The position numbers were made by a program, and so were the translations under genes. A stretch of DNA of 64,000 nt, from the NCBI RefSeq assembly GCF_020740795.1, contig NC_067294.1, positions 3,596,001 through 3,660,000 of the forward strand, given 5' to 3'. The stretch comes from Apus apus (taxonomy: Eukaryota > Chordata > Aves > Apodiformes > Apodidae). Below the pieces are notes generated by a model. The model was not told the DNA's origin, searched no databases, and saw nothing but the letters and a program-made list of their open reading frames with translations. Position 1 is the stretch's first letter; every line of letters begins with the position of its first letter. Positions 20,435 through 33,926 of the stretch are shown here, piece by piece.

Positions 20435-21500
20435 GTTCTTGCTTAAATTTCCTCCACGGTAGAAGTAAAGCGGGAGAGCAAACACAGTCAGTCTTTGGCA
20501 TAGGAAAGAAACAAAGTTCCTGCTTGTAAAAGGCTGAAAACCGGCTGCATTTTGTCTAAAAGCAAATTAATTCACTCGCGTGGCTCAGTGACTTGCTTTT
20601 AAATCTTCTTGGCTCATATTTACAGCATTTATCCACAAATATTAGTCAAAAATGATACAGGTACCTCGTGTCCTGGCCCTTCTTCCCTCAGCACACCTCT
20701 TTTGGGAAAATGCACTGGATCATCTGCTGGTCAGCTGGGATGGGCTGGGAGCTCCGGAGTCTGCTGGGAGCCCTGCATGGGAAAAGGTTCTTCCTACCCC
20801 AGCTCCAGTGCTGGCAGCCGGGCAGAGAGGAGCCAAGGCTCCGGCTGGCAGCACTCAGTGTCCAGGGAGGGGAGGCACGGTGGATTTCCAGCTGGTTTTC
20901 AGAAGTGGGATGCACACAAATCCGGGGTTAAATGGCATCTGCAGGGAGAGGCGGCTGCTGCTTTGCCATCCTGCTGAACTGGCTGTCGCTGCTCCCTGCC
21001 TCGGGAGGCTCCGGCTTGTTGGAATCCTGGTGCTGTGAAGCATTAGTGGACTTTCTTAATCCCAGTTAACGGCACGCTGTGGAGCCAGTGTTAAGAGGCT
21101 GAGCTTTCTACTTCAGCTTTCCAGGCAATCCTTTCAATTGCTTCGAGAAAAATAATAATTAAAAGAAATCACAGATGTCCCTTTGTTTTTTTAAAAAAAG
21201 AAAATGTCACAGCACCAAAAAAGCCTCCCTGCGAAGGGGAGAGGGGTCAGTTTTGTGGAAACCCCCTCTCTGCCCGTGGCTCAGCCGAGCTGTGAGGTGG
21301 GACTGTGCAGGTTCTGTCAAACATGACTTTTCCCCCCCGACAGAAGCTCCACCGCAGCGTCACTTGCTGCCGTGGGAAGGGGAGAGGTGCGTGGTGGTGC
21401 CGACCAGCTCTGCAGCCCGTGGTGCATCTGGCAGTGACAGGATGCTAAAAAGGAAGAGATCTCCCAATAAATCCCTGTGAGCGCCTGAGGCTCTGGCTAG
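20435..21500 (-). other. SMIM32 upstream region, mildly CpG-enriched
   Basis: Reading the minus strand, this is the 5' side of SMIM32. By eye, roughly 20 CpG dinucleotides lie between about 20,740 and 21,490, denser than the surrounding DNA, though well short of a strong CpG island. A possible 3' splice site for an upstream non-coding exon is the AG at 20494-20493, after a pyrimidine tract (TTTGTTTCTTTCC). This makes a promoter here plausible but unproven. Open frames on the + strand here look like random Gly/Ser/Trp-rich sequence. Confidence 0.35.
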
Positions 21501-24500
21501 AGGTTTTGGGCTGGGGGAGGGCAGCAGAGAATGGGACAAAAAGAAGAAAATTGCATCAAAACCTTTCTTTCTTCCTCAGACTTCTATTGTTGAACTCTGG
21601 AGTAATCAGAAAATGTAAATTTATTTTTTTTTGTTCAAATGTCATCTTCTTTCCTTTGATATGGTCCCCAGCACCCTCTCCTGCCTGACAATTAGCATGT
21701 TAATTTTTTTTTTTTTTTTAACATCAAATTGCTTTTATGCTGCTATTAGCTGCTGGCTGCTTGCCAGCCTGCTCTCCCTGCCTCTTGCTCCCCTGCCACA
21801 GATAAGCACCGTTAATACCTTTATTTTCATGCATTGCAACTTGAAAAAGGGCAGGGGACAGAGCTTGGGGGTGAGAGGGATGGGGGAGAGAGGAGCACCT
21901 GGTGACTGGGCAGAGAAATGGGTGAACCACCTTCTCTAATCCCAGGGTGCTGATCCAAGCAAATGTTCAAGCTGCTTATGATGAGCCAAGAGTCCCGGGT
22001 GGTTAAACATCTCAATTAGCATAATAAATGTTTCTGCTGGAAGAGGGGGAATGAAGAAAGGAGAAATTTTCTGGTCAGTTAGATTTAAATACAAGAAAGT
22101 CTCTGATAAAGGGCAACACTCTCTGAGGCCCTGGTCAGCTGTTCCTCATCTCCTGCCAAGCTCCAGGTGCTCCAGTTATAAACTCCTTGTGCCTCCAGTA
22201 GCTCTGCTGGGGTGATTGAAGGCTGTCACATCCCTGGTCACATCCTTCTGCATCTGTCCTCAGAAAAGCCACTACCCTCATGTCTATCCCCAAGTCTTTG
22301 GGACGTTTATAAGGAGATTAGCCTTTAAGACGTTGCTGATTTTAGTTTCCCTCATTCTATTTTTCCCCTTTTACAGCCACAGTGAGTTGACTCTCCCACA
22401 TGATTCTCTTCAGGCTGGCTGGGATCTTCCCCTTGTGTACCTACTGCTCCTCTTGGGCACACATCTGCCTGCAGAGCCACAGTAGCTGCACCTATTTACT
22501 CTGCACGAGTTCAAAGAACAGGGCACTGAGGCAGGCAGCCAGCACAGGGGTTGGAAAAATCAACAGTGTCATAAAAAAGCTAATAGAGTTTGCAAATCTT
22601 TTACCTATCATGTCTCCTTGAATAGGAGAGTTTGTGAGGAGCAGCATGACATGGCTGGCTGGAAGGCTGAGTGTCTTCCCAGGACCATCCCATCCTCCCT
22701 GAACTGTTTCTGAGTTTAACCAAATTTTGCATCCTTTTTTATTTATTTACTTTATTGTGTTTACTAGTCTGTAGGAAAGCATCTGGGGGCTGAGTCCTAT
22801 AAGTAATGTGGAGTCTTAAGCATTTCACATACTTTAGCAAAACATTTGTTATAAAAATCTTCTCTGCAAATGATACCAACTTTGCAGGAGGGAGAAAAAA
22901 ATACTAGAAAGGATGCAGGTGAATGTTGCAGTTGTGGGTGCATTTTCTCCCAGCCCAGAAGTGTGGGTTTTGGCGGCCTGTTTGATGGCTGGAGTTGGAC
23001 TGGCCAGAGGTGGAGAAGGAAGGGCTCTGCCAGGGTAGCTCCTCCATGGTTGTGCTCATTGTTCATCTCCCTTCCTCAAGCCTGCAGGGATCATTCCCAG
23101 AGCCACTGGAAGTGTCCCTGGAGGTGGATGGGACAGTCACGTCGCTGGGACAGTCACACTTCACTGCTGGGAGGGGACAAACAGACTGTTTGCTCTGCCA
23201 GGCCAGTGTCTCCATGTGGCCTTGTGTGGCTGTGTGTCCCTGCAAACGTGCACCCTCAGAACCTCCCCTTTCCACCCCTCTTCACATGCAGGTTGCCCAC
23301 AGAGCTGGAGTCTTTACTTATGTTTTGCCCCTCTTACAAAATGTTCTCCCTCATTCTTGGAAGATTTCTTTTCTGCCCTGAAGACACAACAGGTCCAGTG
23401 CCTGTGCTTTGGGTTGGGGACAGTTTCTAATGGCTGCAGTTCAACCCCCTGGCACTTGGGTAAATCCTCTGGGTGTATTTCTACTGCAGGCTCAGGGGTA
23501 CACAGAACTCCTCCTGCTCAGGGCTGCCTGGTTGAAGCTGATACAGAATTTGATGAGAAGCCCTGGGAGTAAATCAGATGTGGTTTTTGCAGCCCTTCAT
23601 CCAGGCTTAATCTTAAAAAAGCCAAATTGCCATAGTTAATACTATCATTGCAAAAGAGCTGATCCTTCCCCTTTGCTCTACTTAATCTGGAAGGCATTTT
23701 AAAATCTTTGGTTCCTTGCAATTTTTCCTCATTTAATTTGTATCTAGTAGCTTTGGTTTTTTTTGGTTGTTGTTTGTTTTGGTTTGGGTTTTTTGTGGTT
23801 TGTTTTGGGTTTTTTTCAGTTTTGTTTTGTGGGGTTTTTTATTTGTTTGGTTTAGGGTTTCAATAGTTTTTGAATGTGCACTGGCAATAGTACTGAAAGG
23901 ACAAAAATAAAGCCCCTGCCACTGGCAGGAGTTTAGTAACAATAAACCTATGAGTGTGTTTGGAAGCTGGCTCAGCATTTCTGGCCCTGGGGCATCATGG
24001 GGACAAGTCCCAGGGCTGGACAGGTTTTCTGCCTGCACCTCTGTCCCCCTCCCTATGGGCTTCTCTTCCCACAGCTATATTCAAGAGCAAGAAACTTTAT
24101 CTTGGAGGAGCTGGAACCTCCTGGAGCCCCAGCTGACCCAAGGCATGTATCCATGGTCACGGTGACCTCATGGCAGTTCTGGCCTGTGCTTGGTCCAGTC
24201 TTGCTGTAGTGTGAAATAAATAGTGACATAAACTGACCAGAGCTGTAAGAAGGGAGAACAGAGTCTGTGACCCTCTGCTGCTGCTCTCCAGGCTGGTAGA
24301 GCCATCGTGCTCACTTCAACAATCCTTCAGCCAAGCTACCAGCAAACACGGTGCAGATCCCAGTGGGTGGGAAGGGCTGGGGGTTCAGCAGGGCCGTGAA
24401 GGGCTGAATGGAGCCTTTCCCCATTTCCAGACTGGTAAGTAATGCATCACCTCTTTCTCGTGTCAAACTGTAGGAAATGAAAGTGGAAAGAAACATTCTC

Positions 24501-27500
24501 CCTCAGTAATGCAGCATTTACATCTTGCCTTATGATCCTCCTGCTCTCGGGAGTGAGCAGCAGTCTGGGGGATGGTTCTGTTAGCAGACCAGAGTGTAAC
24601 AAATCACAGCTGTAACTTCCCAGTGCTGCATAAAAGCAGCCTTAAAACCACATACAGGAAAGGAAATAAAAATTATGTGTGAAGATTATTTCCTTTTTCA
24701 ATCACTCCAAAGGAAAATACTTCTTTCCAGGTAGCTCAGAATCAGATATTGAGGACAGTATTTGCAAATGTAGGAGCATAAAACTAAGCACAAAACATCT
24801 AGTCCAGGGATCTTGGTTTTTGTGCTTAAATAGGGGCCTGGAAGCCTGAAGAAACTGGCAGAGATGTCCTGAAAATATTTTGTTTCAAAAGAGCTTGTGT
24901 GTGCTATTTAAAACTAACTTCCCCATCAGGTTTCTCAGGGCATGTTTGCCACCAGCTGAAGCAGAAGCATTTGGAAAGTTTCCAGAGAAGTCTGTGGAAC
25001 CAGGGAGCTTATGTGTGTTGGATCAGGGCTGAGTCCCAGTCCTTCATTCTTCTCTGGGTTGTGAGGGTCATGACTTGCCAAGGCGTTCTCCATTGGAGGA
25101 GAAGATAAAAGCATCCTGCATCTCCTGCCATCCAGGTAAGCTTCACCACAGCTCCAATGTGGGGAAATCACGGGGGTTGATCAGTGAACAGTGGCAGCAT
25201 CCCAGCCTCCCTGCCCTCCCAGCACTGCTCCTCATATTGCAGCACCTCAGCAGAGCTTCCCAGGGGTTTGGCAGTGCTTGGAGCTTCAGCCAGAGCAAAA
25301 TGGTTTGTGTCCTTGTGTAGCAGGTTTGTGGGTTCCTCGTGTTCTGAAAAAAAACCCCTCTCATGTTCTCTCTGCAGTAGCTTGCTGGGTGCATATGGAA
25401 GAGAGAGCACAGCTGAGTTTTCTGCAGCCAGGAGTGGGTGAGTGAGTGGGTGTCCAGTGATGCTCCAGTGGATGCAGCCCATGTAGCCCATGAGCAGGAG
25501 GGGGGTTTGGAAGTAAAAGCAAAAGGTATAATTGTAGAGAAAGGTTGTCTTTTTGCTTCCTTTGCACATAGAGAATGGAGTTTGTGTCACGAGGGAGTGG
25601 TTTGTGAGCAGAGCTGGGTAAAAAAGGGGACAGATACAGGTGCTGTGCTGGGCTCTGTGACAGCCCAGCTCTGGGCAGGAGAAAAGCTTTGCCCAGGTCG
25701 CCAAGTGTGTCACCTCAGGCAGACACGGGCTGCTCTGTGGGCTGCCTGGACCTGTTAGCTTGTGACACTATGAGTTCTGTCTGCAGCACGATGGTGCTCC
25801 CTGGAGCTGGTCCGTGGTATGTCCAAGAACAGGCACAAGCACTACAAGGGCTGTGGGCAGTGTCTGTGTTTCCTGTATTTAACCCCAATTATTGGGGATT
25901 GAATTTTAGTAAAGAAAAGAGGGGATGAAGTGTTACAACTCACTGTGAGGTTTTAGTTTTGAATACGATTTGCTTTTGGTGCTAGCAATCCCTTTCCAAC
26001 CTGCAATATGAATAAAAGACAGTGTCTGTCTCATCCAGAATCCACTCTCTAGGGATCAGAAGGAGATCTGGGGAGGCTGAAGGAACAGTGCTTTTCATCT
26101 CTCATATTCATGTCTCCTCTCAAATGGAATAGAATGAGTTTTTCTCCAGGCTGCTGCACAAGGCACATCCCACCTGTACATATAATCCTACTCCTGCCTG
26201 TTCTACTGGTATGTTTTAAAGCTTTATGTTTAACCATAATATCAGGGAATTCTGATCTGGAGGCACTGTGGGGTCCCCACCATCTTTGAGAAAGTGTTGA
26301 ACTCCAGCTAGAAATCCTCTTCCTCTAGCATTGCTGTGTTTCTCCCTCCCTTAATTTTACCAGCATTAAGTGTTTGGGGTGAGACAAGGATTGTTTGGGA
26401 AGCTTCACAGATCATCACAGGGCTCTTTTATTAGCAGAATCTGTCTTTAATCATAGCTTCTTTCTTGTACAAGTCACCTGTCTGGTGTCAGTAATTTTTC
26501 CTCCTTTCTAGCAGGTGTCTGGGCATGGTCTATCAGTGATGGGAAACTGTGGCTGTTTCTATCAGACAGGAGATGGCAGGTTGAGTAGACAGAGATCGTC
26601 TGGTTATCGATTTCAGCTTTGTTTTTTTAAGGCCTGTATTGATTGCACTTTTTGAGGAGAGTCAACACCAAGTAATGAGAGTGAGTTATTAAACCTTGGT
26701 GTTCTGCTAGGCAGACACATGGAAGTTTCTTTTACAAACCAGGGGCACTCCTACCTCCCTGCACATATGCCAAGCCTGGATATCTCTATTCAGGTTCTGT
26801 GCCACCTATTTTGTAACCGCCCTTATGGCTTTAAAAATGGACTTGATGAAGCTTCCTTACCCTGCAAGGGTCTGGAGATTAATTGCTGAAGGTGACGAGA
26901 TGCTCTGATGCAGTAAAAAGGAGTAAAGAACCATCTAAAACAGGGTGGAAGAGGGAGCTGAATCCTGGGAGTGATGGAGCTAAATCTTAATAGATGTCTA
27001 CATTCTCTGGAAAGTGTAAGCTTTGTTCTGTTGCTCCAGCACAGCAACTCCTGCCCCAGCGAGGTAATCCAGATCCTCACCTGGAGCAGCATTGGGGTTG
27101 CTGCACATTGTGCCTCTCTGCTCATGGGAGTTAATCAAGCAGATGTGTTTCTTGAGGTTGGTTATTGGCTGTTGGTCTGGGTGTGAGCTCAGCCTACTTG
27201 CGTCATTAGCTCAGAGAAACAACTGTTGTATCAACAGGGCTGACTTCCAGGTCCTGGGGTGCCTTTTGGAAACAGGAGCCCCAGATCAAGTTGGAGAGCA
27301 GCATATCACCCTTCTCAGACTGTGCATGAACTTCAGACTTTTAGATAAACTTGATTTTGGGAAGTACCAGACTCGGTGTGGCTGGCTGCTGCTCTGAGGC
27401 ACATTTTCATCTATAACTGCAAAAAAATTAAAGGAAAATTGAACACAGTGTTCCTCAGCAGGTCAGGGAATTGGGGAGCTTAATTGTTTGTGTACTGCTT

Positions 27501-27650
27501 GATAAAGAAAAACAGTTTTATAATTCCTAATTTGTAATTCTTAACAGGCTAACCCAACAAATCACCTTGTTTGTTGTTTCTAATTCAAAGGTCTTTTAGG
27601 CTTTAAGATAAAAACCTTTTGTAAAACATGTGGAGCATCTCTGGAAATAG
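21501..27650. other. Intergenic, no gene recognised
   Basis: About 6.1 kb. Open frames on both strands, the longest about 186 codons at 22870-23430, are rich in Trp, Cys, Pro and Ser and match no family I know. A T-run sits near 21706-21720, and a T/G-rich tract is listed separately. Confidence 0.6.
23755..23862 (+). repeat. T/G-rich low-complexity tract
   Basis: About 110 bases composed almost entirely of T and G in irregular GTTT, GGTTT and GGGTTTT blocks. It is low complexity and shows no fixed unit. Confidence 0.85.
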
Positions 27651-27790
27651 TTGAGTTGCCACCCCTGAAGGGATTTTAAAGCCATGTAGATGTGGTGCTG
27701 AGGGGCATGGATTAGTGGTGGCCCTGGCAGTGCTAGGTTAACAGTTGGACTTAGTGATGATAAAGGTCTTTTCCAACCAAAATTAATCTA
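27651..27790 (+). mobile_element. Truncated CR1 LINE, 3' end
   Basis: The segment from GAGTTGCCACCCCTGAAGGG to CTTTTCCAACCAAAATTAAT has the order of motifs of an avian CR1 3' end: a conserved pre-terminal coding stretch, the GTGGTGCTGAGGG box, TTGGACTTAGTGATGAT, then GGTCTTTTCCAACC. The usual terminal ATTCTATG repeat has decayed to AATTAATCTA. The 5' part is absent, as is normal for CR1 copies. It resembles a different CR1 subfamily from the two copies at 47-48.7 kb. Confidence 0.75.
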
Positions 27791-27929
27791 AGTGGGTGGC
27801 TTGCCCATGGAAAGGATTGGGACTACCTTGGCCACTGTCAATCCTCAGCAGAGCCAAGGTTTCCATCAGTCTCAGTTTCCACCATCTCTCTCAAACTGCA
27901 GTCATGTGTAGAACAGCAAATCCAAAGGA

Positions 27930-28389
<460 letters not shown>

Positions 28390-29985
28390 TTTTCTTCATT
28401 GAGTAGGACAACCTCTTCCCTTCTTTCTGCTCTCCAAAACCACCTGCAGATGTACAAGGAAAGGGTAAAGTTGTAGTTTCAACTCTTGCAGCAGGGCTGA
28501 TCTGAGAGGTTTGCACTGTTCACTGAATATATTCACCTAAAAAGGGGGCAAAAAGGCTCATAGACCTGTTCATTAGGTTTCTATGTCTGTTTATGCCTAC
28601 TGTGATGGAGTTGGAATTCCGGAGAAGGACTTGATATCACTCAACTCTCTATATTTAGGCTCCATTTCATTATGTAAGTGCCTGTGCAGTGGCACAGCCT
28701 GGACCAAACCCAGTCTTGAACAAGATGAAATCTACCAATTTTTCCTGTGCTCCAGACTTCTAAGGCTGCCCATAAACCTCTGAGCAGCCTCTCCTTGTTT
28801 CTTTGAGAGGTTGTTTGTCAAGTCTTTATGGAAAGTAAGATTTGCTTCAGGTTATTTGTGTGCTTGTTTAAGCCAGAGAGTAGAAGAAAGCCCAGCTGCC
28901 AGGCAGAGATGGGAAGAGAGACCTGGGAGCAGCAAACCCAGGCTGCAGGAAGGGAAACCATCTTCTTCATTCACCTGTTAGCATGGCTTAACCTTCCAAG
29001 TCCTCTTCACCATTAACTCTGATGGCTCAGTTTCTTTGGCTCTCAGTGCCCAAGGCTGTAACTCTTGTTAATCAAGGCAAGGTGACTGCCCACAGTTTCC
29101 AAGTGGGATGTTAGTGCACCATCCTGGAATAACCCGTGGAGTGATGCTCCATCGTAGGGTGGTGGCTCCTCTGTGAGAATGCAACATCCTGGTGTTCACT
29201 GGCCACCACCACCCAGGGAAGCTGCAAAATGCCCTCAGCAAAGATGGCCTGAAACTTGTGCTTCTTGAGTAGACTTAGAAAGGAAATCTACCAGCACGTG
29301 GCAAGGGTTGTTTTCAGAATTTAAAATCTTATTGCTTCTGGAACATCTGCTCTCTCACAGAAAAAAACAAATTGGTTTTAATTTCATTGCCACAAGTTCA
29401 TGGAAATAAATTTGAAAAGCTTGAAAAACAGTATCAGATAGTGTAACAATATTATCTTTTCACATCTCTAACAGTGCTCACAAAACTGCACGAAGCACAA
29501 AGCAAATAAAAACACCTCCAATCTCAGCCCCTTGAAATGATTGCAATTAATGTCCCTCCCCCTTAGTAAAATAAGACTTCCTCTGACTTTTGACTTTGCA
29601 GAGGAAAACAGGGTTATCAAGTGCTGGGATTTTTTGACACGTTGCAGGAAGATGTTGTTACACAGTTGTTTTCCTTGCCTGGATAGAGGCAAATACATCC
29701 CAGTTGTATTTTAATGAGTTCTCAACCTATGCTGGTGAGAAACACAGCACAGTATTGTTATGAAAATTCATGCTTTGTTATCAGCACAGTTAGTACAGCC
29801 TCTGAGAACAGCAAGATAAAGGACTTTTAACTTTGGTTAATAGTGGAATTATAAAACTTCTGCTATCCTTTAACCCCTTGCTAAATTTTTAAGGAGAGAG
29901 AGATTCTGATAATGAAGAGAAATTGTTATGTTGAGATCTTAGAGAGAAAGGTTGTCATCCTTCTCAAAGGCTACATCAGGCTAAC

Positions 29986-30012
29986 CATTAATTATGAATG
30001 CTCATTAATTAT
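29986..30012. promoter_or_regulatory. Paired TAAT-type homeodomain-like motifs
   Basis: The ten-base word CATTAATTAT occurs at 29986-29995 and again, identical, at 30003-30012, with start points 17 bases apart. It contains the TAATTA core used by many homeodomain proteins. The surrounding kilobase is AT-rich and not obviously repetitive. A regulatory role is an inference only. Confidence 0.3.
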
Positions 30013-33000
30013 AATGGAAGGTCTGCCCTGAAATCACTTTAACTGAACTTTTGAACTATACTTCAGTAGGGCAACTTTGACAAATATAGAAAGGACTGTC
30101 CCTTTTAAAATGCTGGGGTTTTCTCACTCTTGGCATCCATATTTAAAATTAAGCAAAATCACTAATGAAGTTGATCTCATTCTTCAGATGATCAAAGTAA
30201 TAAAATTCTTTTAACTTCCTTTGAGACAAAACCATGAATTATAACTAAGAAATTTATCCCTGTAGCTTTTTGTTGCATTTTAAGACTCTTTGATTGTTTC
30301 CCAAGACAGTCTTCCATTTTATTTCACTATAAATTAATTTACTGACGTGTCAGGAACTCCAAAAAGATCTCTAGGACAAAACCCAATATCTATTTTTCTT
30401 AACACCCATTCTTCTTAAGGACCGTAGTAACAGCCTATTCCACCTTCAGGACCCCCAGCACAGGCTGTTTGGTTTAACAGAGAGCTCTGCTGGAGTCAGA
30501 GTTCACAAAATCTGTATTCATAGAAGGAGGGGGATAAATCTTGACGTTTTAGTTTAGGATTTGTATTTCTGGTCTTCTGCACCCTGAGCTGCCTCAGCCT
30601 TCTGTCTTTGTGGTTTGAGACTCTTTGCTGAATATTTATAGGGTCCGTTTAAGCTGAATTTCCTAAAATCAGCCTTCTCAAGTTTTTTTTTGTGTCCCCA
30701 GCCATTTTTTGGGAATCGTAGAGAGTAGAGGAGGCTGAATTCGTTTGGCTGTTAAACCTCTGTAGTCGTTGGATACAAAGACTTTTGCCTGTACTTTAAC
30801 TGGACTGTTTAACTCTTCCTCTGCCAGGTTATTCCTGGAGCCACTGTCATTGTTTTGCTCTGTCTAGTGTTGCATTTGGCTGCAGGATCACAGATCAACG
30901 TGGTACCCGCTTGGTAGCCTGGATGTGCCCATCCTTCCAACTATCAACAGATTTCCATACAAGTGTTTTTTTCCTTGAATATTTTAGAAAATCTTGCAGG
31001 ATGAAACTGCTGCCTAAATGTTTTAATAGTTATTTAGAGAGTGAAGTGTTTGGACGTGCTTGAAAATACTGCTGGGCACCTATTTGCATGTGTAGGTGCC
31101 TAAATATCTGAGAAAATCGACCATCTGGTGTCTCTGGACTTAGATCCTCAGAAAATATGTAGACTACTGACAGGAAGGAATTTGGGCACTTGTATTTCCT
31201 TTGATGATTTGTTCAGCTCTTAATGTGTCCATCTCAAATGTGCAAAGGAAGAATATAAAAAGACTGAAGGGCTTTGATTCCTTTGTGCTGCCTGCATGTG
31301 TTTTACAGAAAACATTATAGCAGGTTAGCAGGGAAAAAAAGCTATTTTGTGCAAGTTTTCTGCCTTTTTACATTTGAGCTCTTACTTTATAAATAAATAA
31401 TTGCTTACCTGGTGCCTAAATAGTATTGCTAATTAATTCTGATTCAATTAATTCTGGACATAGTGTTAAGGAGGAGTGGCTTGAAGCAGCTCAAAGATGT
31501 TTTTCTTCCACCCTTTTCTAATAGAATTTCAGATTTTGTCTTTTAATTCATGTAAAACTCCTGGGTTGGTTGCAAGAGGGGATTTGGCCTCAGCATGCTG
31601 AAATACAAACCATTTTGATGTTAGGAAACTGAAATCAGTCCTGTTTTTTGCATGCCTTTCTTTGGTGCAGAATACAGAAGAGTTAGTACCCCCAAGCAGA
31701 ATATGTTCTGGTCTGTGCATGGTGCCACTGCTGCAAAGCAGTGCAAGGTCCTGCAGTCCAGAGCTAAAGACCATATTTTACCTGATTTGGGAAGAAGTTC
31801 TACCCAAAGACATCTGGGTAACTCCCAGGGGGTGACTGCCAGCATTTGGGGCTTTTTAAGACTTGGTCACTAGATTAAATGAACCCTGAGAAACACTGGA
31901 AAAAAAAACCCACTCCTAAACTTAGAAGTTCTTTCAGCTTCTGCAGAAAGAAATCTGGGAGAGGGAATTAGTAAAATTATTATGAATTTCAATGGTGGCT
32001 CTTTAAATTCAGGATAATGTATTGACTCTGAACCTGTTACATGAGAAAGTTTGTGGTACTTAGTGCCAAAAATAATTAGATACTCATTGATGCTGGGCCA
32101 ATTCCCTGACTTGCACATTGTCAATCAGGTAGAAATCCAAATGTTCACCCACTCTCTAAACCATTTTCTTTCTCTCTGACACCATCAGAAGCATATGACA
32201 CATCTTATGGATCATGCGGAAGGGAATCAGACAGTCTCTCCTTTTCACTCTGACGGAAAAAAGAAGAAGCCCCATGATTCTCAACTGTATAATCGTTTCC
32301 TATAAAATAAATTACTTTATCTGTCTTAATACTGTCATACTTTGGTTCTCCAGTGATCTGCTTCTTCCATCTGTGTGCATAACTCTAATCTTTTCTACAC
32401 CTACTCTATGTACTCTCAAGTGTCAAAATCTAGCCTCAATCATGCCTGTCATTCATCTCGTGATCCTGATGGGCTGCTGGGCAGAACAGCATATTCCTCA
32501 GACCTCTTAGGACAATTTCTGGGTTCATTTTGCAGAACTGATGTGAGCTGTCAGAAATACGAGGAGTCCGTGTTGTGTTTCGGTTTGGATTTTGTCACCT
32601 GAAATTTGCCACTTATCATTCTAGAAATGACTGGGTATTTTTCTTGCTGGGTGGGTCTTGTCTCCATCGTGACTGCAGCTGCAGCTGAGCATAACCTCAG
32701 GAGATATCCACATTACCCAGATCCTATGAAAGTTGACTTGCTGTTTCTTACTGGGTAATTCTGTGTGACTCATGCTTTGTTCTCTGATAGAATTTTTTAC
32801 ACTCATTTGCAGAATATTGTTCAGACAATTGAGCTTACTTACCCAAATCACCATCTTTTGTAGTGAAACAGTGCAATCACTTTCCTCTTTCACAAAGCCC
32901 TTGCAAGAACAATGGGGTGACCCATAACTTACAACCGTCTTGTTTTCCTTAAACTACAAATTACACTTGGCTAAAACAAATAACTTCAGGAAAAAAAACC

Positions 33001-33884
33001 AACAAACAACCCTTGGAAGCTATGCATCTTCATAGTTTAATGTGACAACCTGCCTCTCCTGCTGAGCTGTGACCTACTTTGCTCATAAAATGCTCTCATT
33101 ACCTCCAAACACGAGACTGTTGGAGCCTCAGGAATTTTTCACCTCGGGATCTGAAGTGTCAATCACTAAGGAAGGGGCCTGCAAAGGATTCCTTCTGGAT
33201 CACTCTGTCAGGCTTTGTGCTGCTTATCTTGTCTCATGTAAATACCCCTGTTCTCTTACAGTGGCTGTTTGGATAATTTCTTGTCTCTGCTCCAAATCCC
33301 AGCCTGCCCTCAGCATCCACCCTTCAAATTCAGAGCTGGATAAATTTTACTGTTTCATGAGAGATTTTTGGTACTTTTTTTGGACCGATTTTTTCTTTTT
33401 ATACTCTCAATTAAAATATTTTGCTCTGGTAGTTCAAAACATATCTCTCCCTCTTCCCCCCTGTCCCCCCCACGCCATCCCCTTTTTTATTAGTGAAAAG
33501 GAAGCCTTTTCCTCTACTCAATATATTAAGTGCATCAAAACTTGGTAGGTTGCCTGCTCATGGAGAAACAGAAGACAAGAGATGAAGCACCAACAGCTGT
33601 GGGAATGACCTACAACATATGGGACATTTGGGAATTATCCAGACTGTTTTATGTAAGACACAAAATCATGCAGCTCTGCTGAAACACGTAAGTAGAGAGA
33701 AGGAAAATGATGGCAAATGACTGCTCCCAAAGCTAAAGGTCCTTAACTGGATGCTCCTCTTCTTTGGCTCTTCCACAAAAGACTAAAAACTGCTTGTTGA
33801 ATTTCACTTTTTTATATAGCAAAGTTTTGTCTTTGAAAATTGTTTATTGGTAAAAGAAGACTTGTTTAGGGCATAAATATGCAC

Positions 33885-33926
33885 AGCTAAGAATAGTTTG
33901 CAAATAGCTAAGAATGATTTGCAAAT
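33885..33926 (+). repeat. 21-bp tandem duplication with POU-like core
   Basis: Copies at 33885-33905 and 33906-33926 share AGCTAAGAAT and end in TTTGCAAAT. The second copy contains the palindrome ATTTGCAAAT, which resembles octamer (POU) or C/EBP sites. The copies differ at two adjacent bases. Confidence 0.85.

Noticed and set aside
20435..20485. 17-codon N-terminal extension of the SMIM32 frame
   Set aside because: The upstream start is a GTG. The ATG at 20434 is the first ATG in frame, has A at -3 and gives the expected protein length.
22870..23430. 186-codon + strand frame
   Set aside because: Rich in Trp, Cys, Ser and Pro as expected from GC-richer random sequence. Overlapping frames on both strands are equally long, and no domain is recognised.
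25168..25713. 181-codon minus-strand frame
   Set aside because: Starts at GTG, overlaps several other open frames and shows no family resemblance.
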